From assembly GCA_020350885.1 (NCBI GenBank), contig CP070727.1:1077231-1141230 (forward strand): a stretch of 64,000 nucleotides of DNA. Direction: 5' to 3'. This stretch comes from a bacterium (GTDB lineage Bacteria; Krumholzibacteriota; Krumholzibacteriia; Krumholzibacteriales; Krumholzibacteriaceae). The position numbers and the translations under genes are program-made. Positions 61,120 through 64,000 of this stretch are shown here, one piece after another. Below the pieces are notes generated by a model that was not told where the DNA came from, did no database searches, and saw nothing but the letters and a program-made list of their open reading frames with translations. The stretch's first letter is position 1. Each line of letters opens with the position of its first letter.

Positions 61120-62139
61120 ATGCATATCCCGGATATCCGGCTTCACGAACCTCGGACGATCGCCGAGGCCTGTGAACTGCTGAACAGATACTGCGATATC
61201 TCGAAGGTCCTGGCGGGGGGCACCGACCTTCTCGTCGACCTGAAGCAGGGCCGTATAACGGGGATCGAACACCTCGTCTCTCTGCGAAATATCGACGGTC
61301 TCGAATCAGTCGAGGAGACCGGTGAGGCGATCAGGGTAGGTGCCCTGGTTACCCTCAATCAAGCTTCGGGGAACGAAACGATACGGAAGTTCTTCCCGGC
61401 GATGATCGATACGATCGGATCGATGGCCGCCTACACGATACGGAATGTGGCCACCGTTGTCGGGAATATCGCCGGGGCCGTGCCGTCTTCTGATCTGGCA
61501 CCGTTCTTCGTCGTCGCCGGAGGTGAAGCGGAGCTCTCGAACGGCGAATCGCAGCGAAGGATGAAGGTCGAGGATTACATACTCGGACCGCGGGAGACGG
61601 CGTGCGGCGAGTATGAAATACTGACCCACCTCTTGATCCCGAAACCACCGCCTCGCACGGGGATATCGTATCAGAAGTTCATGCTCCGGGAGGCCAATGC
61701 CCTGGCGGTCGCCGGCGTGGCGGCACGGCTCACCTTGGCCGGCAGTATCGGGGGCGGTGGAGGCGCCGGAGGGGGACGAGATGTCGGTGGCGTTGGGGGT
61801 ACAGGTGGCACCGGTGGCGATGGAGGTACTGGAGATAAACGAGGTACCGGGGGTGATAGGAGCACAAGGGGCACCGGTGACGGCGAAGGCGGCATCATGG
61901 ATAGCTGTATCGCAATGACCGCAGTCGCTCCCAGGCCGGTGATCGCACGGGAGGCCTGTGCGTTCCTCGAAGGCAAGGAACCTTCGAAAGAGGTCTTCAG
62001 GGAGGCGGCGGCGATCGCCCGGGAGTCAGCGCGGCCGATTACCGATATCAGGGGTACGAAGGAATACCGTTTTGACCTGATAGAGGTCTTGACCGAACGG
62101 ACACTCGAAGAAGCACTGTCACGGGCTAGGGGTGAGTGA
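61120..62139 (+). CDS. FAD-binding subunit of a xanthine dehydrogenase-family molybdenum hydroxylase, with a Gly-rich insertion
   Basis: 339 residues. CoxM/XdhB-type FAD domain: VLAGGTDLLVDLKQGRI (residues 30-46), TIRNVATVVGNIAGAVPSSDLAP (about 105-127), and the C-terminal MTAVAPRPVIAREACAFLEG. Between LTLAGS and MDSCIAMTAV the chain carries about 50 residues (207-257) that are mostly Gly with Thr, Asp and Arg, where relatives have a short loop. The insertion is in a stretch of GGN codons. The insertion lacks Cys, unlike the 4Fe-4S insertion of 4-hydroxybenzoyl-CoA reductase HcrB. It works with the Mo subunit encoded next. Confidence 0.85.
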   Translation: MHIPDIRLHEPRTIAEACELLNRYCDISKVLAGGTDLLVDLKQGRITGIEHLVSLRNIDGLESVEETGEAIRVGALVTLNQASGNETIRKFFPAMIDTIGSMAAYTIRNVATVVGNIAGAVPSSDLAPFFVVAGGEAELSNGESQRRMKVEDYILGPRETACGEYEILTHLLIPKPPPRTGISYQKFMLREANALAVAGVAARLTLAGSIGGGGGAGGGRDVGGVGGTGGTGGDGGTGDKRGTGGDRSTRGTGDGEGGIMDSCIAMTAVAPRPVIAREACAFLEGKEPSKEVFREAAAIARESARPITDIRGTKEYRFDLIEVLTERTLEEALSRARGE

Positions 62140-62208
62140 AAGCATCTAACCGCGAAAAGAAAAGAGGCATAAAAAACTCATATCCATTGAAAAGAGAAAC
62201 GAATTGAC

Positions 62209-64000
62209 ATGAAAAGTTTGGATGAGTCCAGATACGGAAATATAACACTCAGCGTCAACGGCCGGATCTACAACGTATCGGTCAGGGATAACGAGACCCT
62301 GCTCGATGTGCTGCGGGACAAGCTCCGCCTGACCGGCACGAAGAAGGGATGCGATCTCGGAGTCTGCGGCGCATGCACGGTCCTTGTTGATGGCGAGCCG
62401 ATGAATAGCTGCCTCCTTCTCGCCTCTATGATGCAGGGACGGGAGATCACGACCATCGAGGGCATCGCTGAAGACGGCCGTCTGCATCCGGTGCAGCGTG
62501 CATTCGTGCGGGAGGGGGCTATCCAGTGCGGATTCTGCACACCGGGTATGATCGTCTCCGCCAAAGCGTTGATCGATAGGAATCCAGATCCATCGGATGA
62601 GGAGATAAAAGATGCGCTCTCGGGCAACCTGTGCCGATGCACCGGTTATACAGGCATCATCCGGGCGGTTAAGAACTGGAAGAAGTACGTGAAGGCCGAG
62701 GGCGCAGGTAAAAACACCGGCGTTCAAGACGATGTGAAACGGTATGAGACAGTCGGGCGAAGCGTTCCCCGGGTGGATGCGGTGAACAAGGTGACGGGGA
62801 AGGCGATGTACACCGCAGACTATCATTTCCAGAACATGCTCCACGGAAGAATCCTGGGAAGCACCGTACCCCACGGAAAGATCAAGAGGATCGACACCTC
62901 GAAAGCCGAAGCGCTGCCGGGGGTCGTGTGTGTCATCACCGGCAAGGATGTTCCAGATGTGAAGTATGGGGTCTCGCCGGCACGCTACGACGAGCATGTC
63001 CTCGCAAAGGACACGGTACGGTATATCGGTGACGAGGTGGCGGCCGTTGCGGCCGTCGACGAGGAGACGGCTGACCGGGCGCTCGGGCTCATCGACGTGG
63101 CGTACGAGGAGCTGCCGGCGGTCTTCACACCGAAGGAGGCGATCAAGGAGGGTGCGGTCCGGATTCACGAGGGCAAGCGCTTCAGGAACAATATAAACAC
63201 ATCGGTGGATCATCACTTCGGTGATGTGGAGCGGGGGTTCGAAGAGGCCGATTACATCAGGGAGGAGACGTTCGTCGGCAACCACACCTATCAGAACCCC
63301 ATGGAGCCCCATGCCGCCATTGCGTACTGGGACCAGCACGATAGGCTCAATCTCTACACGGCGACCCAGGTGCCGCATTATGTACACTACATGCTCGCAC
63401 ACGTTTTTAAGATCCCCCTGGGGCGGATAAAGGTGATACGGCCCACCGTCGGCGGCGGCTTCGGGGGGAAGGCGGAGACAACGCCGCTGGACCTCTGTGC
63501 AGCGATCCTTTCGAGAATAACGGGACGGCCGGTGAAGATGGTCTACACGCGCAAGGATATGTTCCATCATGGCAGGGGACGGCACAAACAGCACATGAAG
63601 TTCAGGCTCGGTGTCAAGAAGGATGGCACGATCACCGCCTTCGACAGCACCATACACCTCGATGGCGGCGCCTATACCTCCTTCGGTGTCGTTACCGCCT
63701 ACTATGCCGGGAGCATGATTCCCACCCTGTACCATATCCCGAACTACCGGTACCGGGGCTACCGCGTCTACACGAACAAACCCGCGTGCGGAGCATTCCG
63801 GGGGCACGGGGTCCCACAGCCGCGCTTCGCCTTCGAGTGCCTCCTGAACATGGTGGCCGACGAGATCGGGATCGATCCCATTGCGATCAGAATGAAGAAT
63901 GCAATGGATAGAAACACGAGGACCTGTAACGACCTCGATATCAGGAGCTGCGAATTCAAGGCAACCTTGGAAGAGGTGCGGAAAAAATCAGGGTGGAAGA
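62209..64000 (+). CDS. Xanthine dehydrogenase-family fused 2Fe-2S and molybdenum subunit, C-terminus beyond window edge
   Basis: 597 codons are visible from ATG 62209 and the frame is open at the edge. Residues 1-160 are the 2Fe-2S domain (CDLGVCGACTVLVDGEPMNSC, then IQCGFCTPGMI and LSGNLCRCTGYTGI). From about 185 the molybdenum part begins (GRSVPRVDAVNKVTGKAMYTADY), with PTVGGGFGGKAE and ACGAFRGHGVPQ as cofactor-binding segments. XdhA/CoxL-like enzymes hydroxylate purines, pyridines or aromatic acyl-CoAs (4-hydroxybenzoyl-CoA reductase is a member). Given the YqeB-like neighbour, a selenium-dependent hydroxylase is favoured; the substrate is undetermined. The ribosome site is weak. Confidence 0.88.
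   Translation, partial: MKSLDESRYGNITLSVNGRIYNVSVRDNETLLDVLRDKLRLTGTKKGCDLGVCGACTVLVDGEPMNSCLLLASMMQGREITTIEGIAEDGRLHPVQRAFVREGAIQCGFCTPGMIVSAKALIDRNPDPSDEEIKDALSGNLCRCTGYTGIIRAVKNWKKYVKAEGAGKNTGVQDDVKRYETVGRSVPRVDAVNKVTGKAMYTADYHFQNMLHGRILGSTVPHGKIKRIDTSKAEALPGVVCVITGKDVPDVKYGVSPARYDEHVLAKDTVRYIGDEVAAVAAVDEETADRALGLIDVAYEELPAVFTPKEAIKEGAVRIHEGKRFRNNINTSVDHHFGDVERGFEEADYIREETFVGNHTYQNPMEPHAAIAYWDQHDRLNLYTATQVPHYVHYMLAHVFKIPLGRIKVIRPTVGGGFGGKAETTPLDLCAAILSRITGRPVKMVYTRKDMFHHGRGRHKQHMKFRLGVKKDGTITAFDSTIHLDGGAYTSFGVVTAYYAGSMIPTLYHIPNYRYRGYRVYTNKPACGAFRGHGVPQPRFAFECLLNMVADEIGIDPIAIRMKNAMDRNTRTCNDLDIRSCEFKATLEEVRKKSGWK

Noticed and set aside
62146..63807. 553-codon open frame on the minus strand
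   Set aside because: Antisense to the fused 2Fe-2S/Mo subunit, whose cofactor motifs are clear; the antisense product shows no family features.

Overview
This window reads as chromosomal DNA of a strictly anaerobic bacterium. It most resembles a Desulfobacterota or Syntrophales-type aromatic degrader. The taxonomy is inferred from gene content: benzoyl-CoA pathway enzymes, a soluble HdrABC-MvhADG hydrogenase/heterodisulfide reductase set, ADP-forming acyl-CoA synthetases, a BadF-type activator with an HgdB-like partner, and many NtrC-type two-component systems. No rRNA, tRNA, CRISPR array, insertion sequence or phage gene was seen.

Layout. 1-8.1 kb is an accessory stretch: a secreted metalloprotease-like protein cut by the window edge, a small secreted protein, a NagX/HGSNAT-like membrane protein, a DUF4424-like secreted protein, a beta-barrel-like protein, a membrane-anchored unknown, a methyltransferase, and an Ntn-hydrolase whose signal peptide lies in another frame. 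8.2-11.1 kb holds acetoacetyl-CoA synthetase and a ketopantoate-reductase-like gene. 11.5-15.9 kb encodes a PsrABC/PadBCD-like molybdopterin oxidoreductase with FeS and NrfD subunits; its catalytic subunit is cut by an in-frame TAA. 16.0-24.5 kb is an acyl-CoA degradation island. Cyclohexadienoyl-CoA hydratase (dch) and 6-hydroxycyclohexenoyl-CoA dehydrogenase (had) lie on one strand. Divergently placed are an SDR, a thiolase with its DUF35 partner, a second thiolase-like protein and a reversed-order HAD-crotonase fusion. Neither benzoyl-CoA reductase nor the ring hydrolase Oah is in the window.

24.7-38.9 kb, all on the minus strand, is the most interesting region. An NtrC-type pair is followed by a terminator, then by a row of receiver-domain proteins that runs straight into hdrC-hdrB-hdrA-mvhD-mvhG-mvhA and the hydrogenase maturation protease. 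One receiver protein carries a C-terminal domain resembling that same M52 protease but without its metal ligands. This suggests a signalling module built around the electron-bifurcating hydrogenase. 39.1-48.2 kb holds a second redox cluster: NuoE-like, NuoF-like and 2Fe-2S NuoG/HoxU-like subunits, an FMN glutamate-synthase-like protein and a Cys-rich protein. A sigma-54-type promoter lies at its head, directly behind another NtrC-type pair.

48.3-58.6 kb is acyl-CoA energy metabolism: a CoA-transferase/GNAT fusion, two ADP-forming acyl-CoA synthetases, a free PAS protein, a solute:sodium symporter, a BadF-type activator and an HgdB-like protein. 58.7 kb to the end is a molybdenum hydroxylase operon (MocA-like, XdhC, YqeB/EF2563-like, FAD subunit, fused 2Fe-2S/Mo subunit) of the kind linked to selenium-dependent molybdenum hydroxylases. 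Together the genes describe anaerobic aromatic or alicyclic acid oxidation to acyl-CoA units, conservation of acyl-CoA energy as ATP, and electron disposal through flavin-based bifurcating complexes under heavy two-component control. All functions are read from sequence motifs; no database search was possible.
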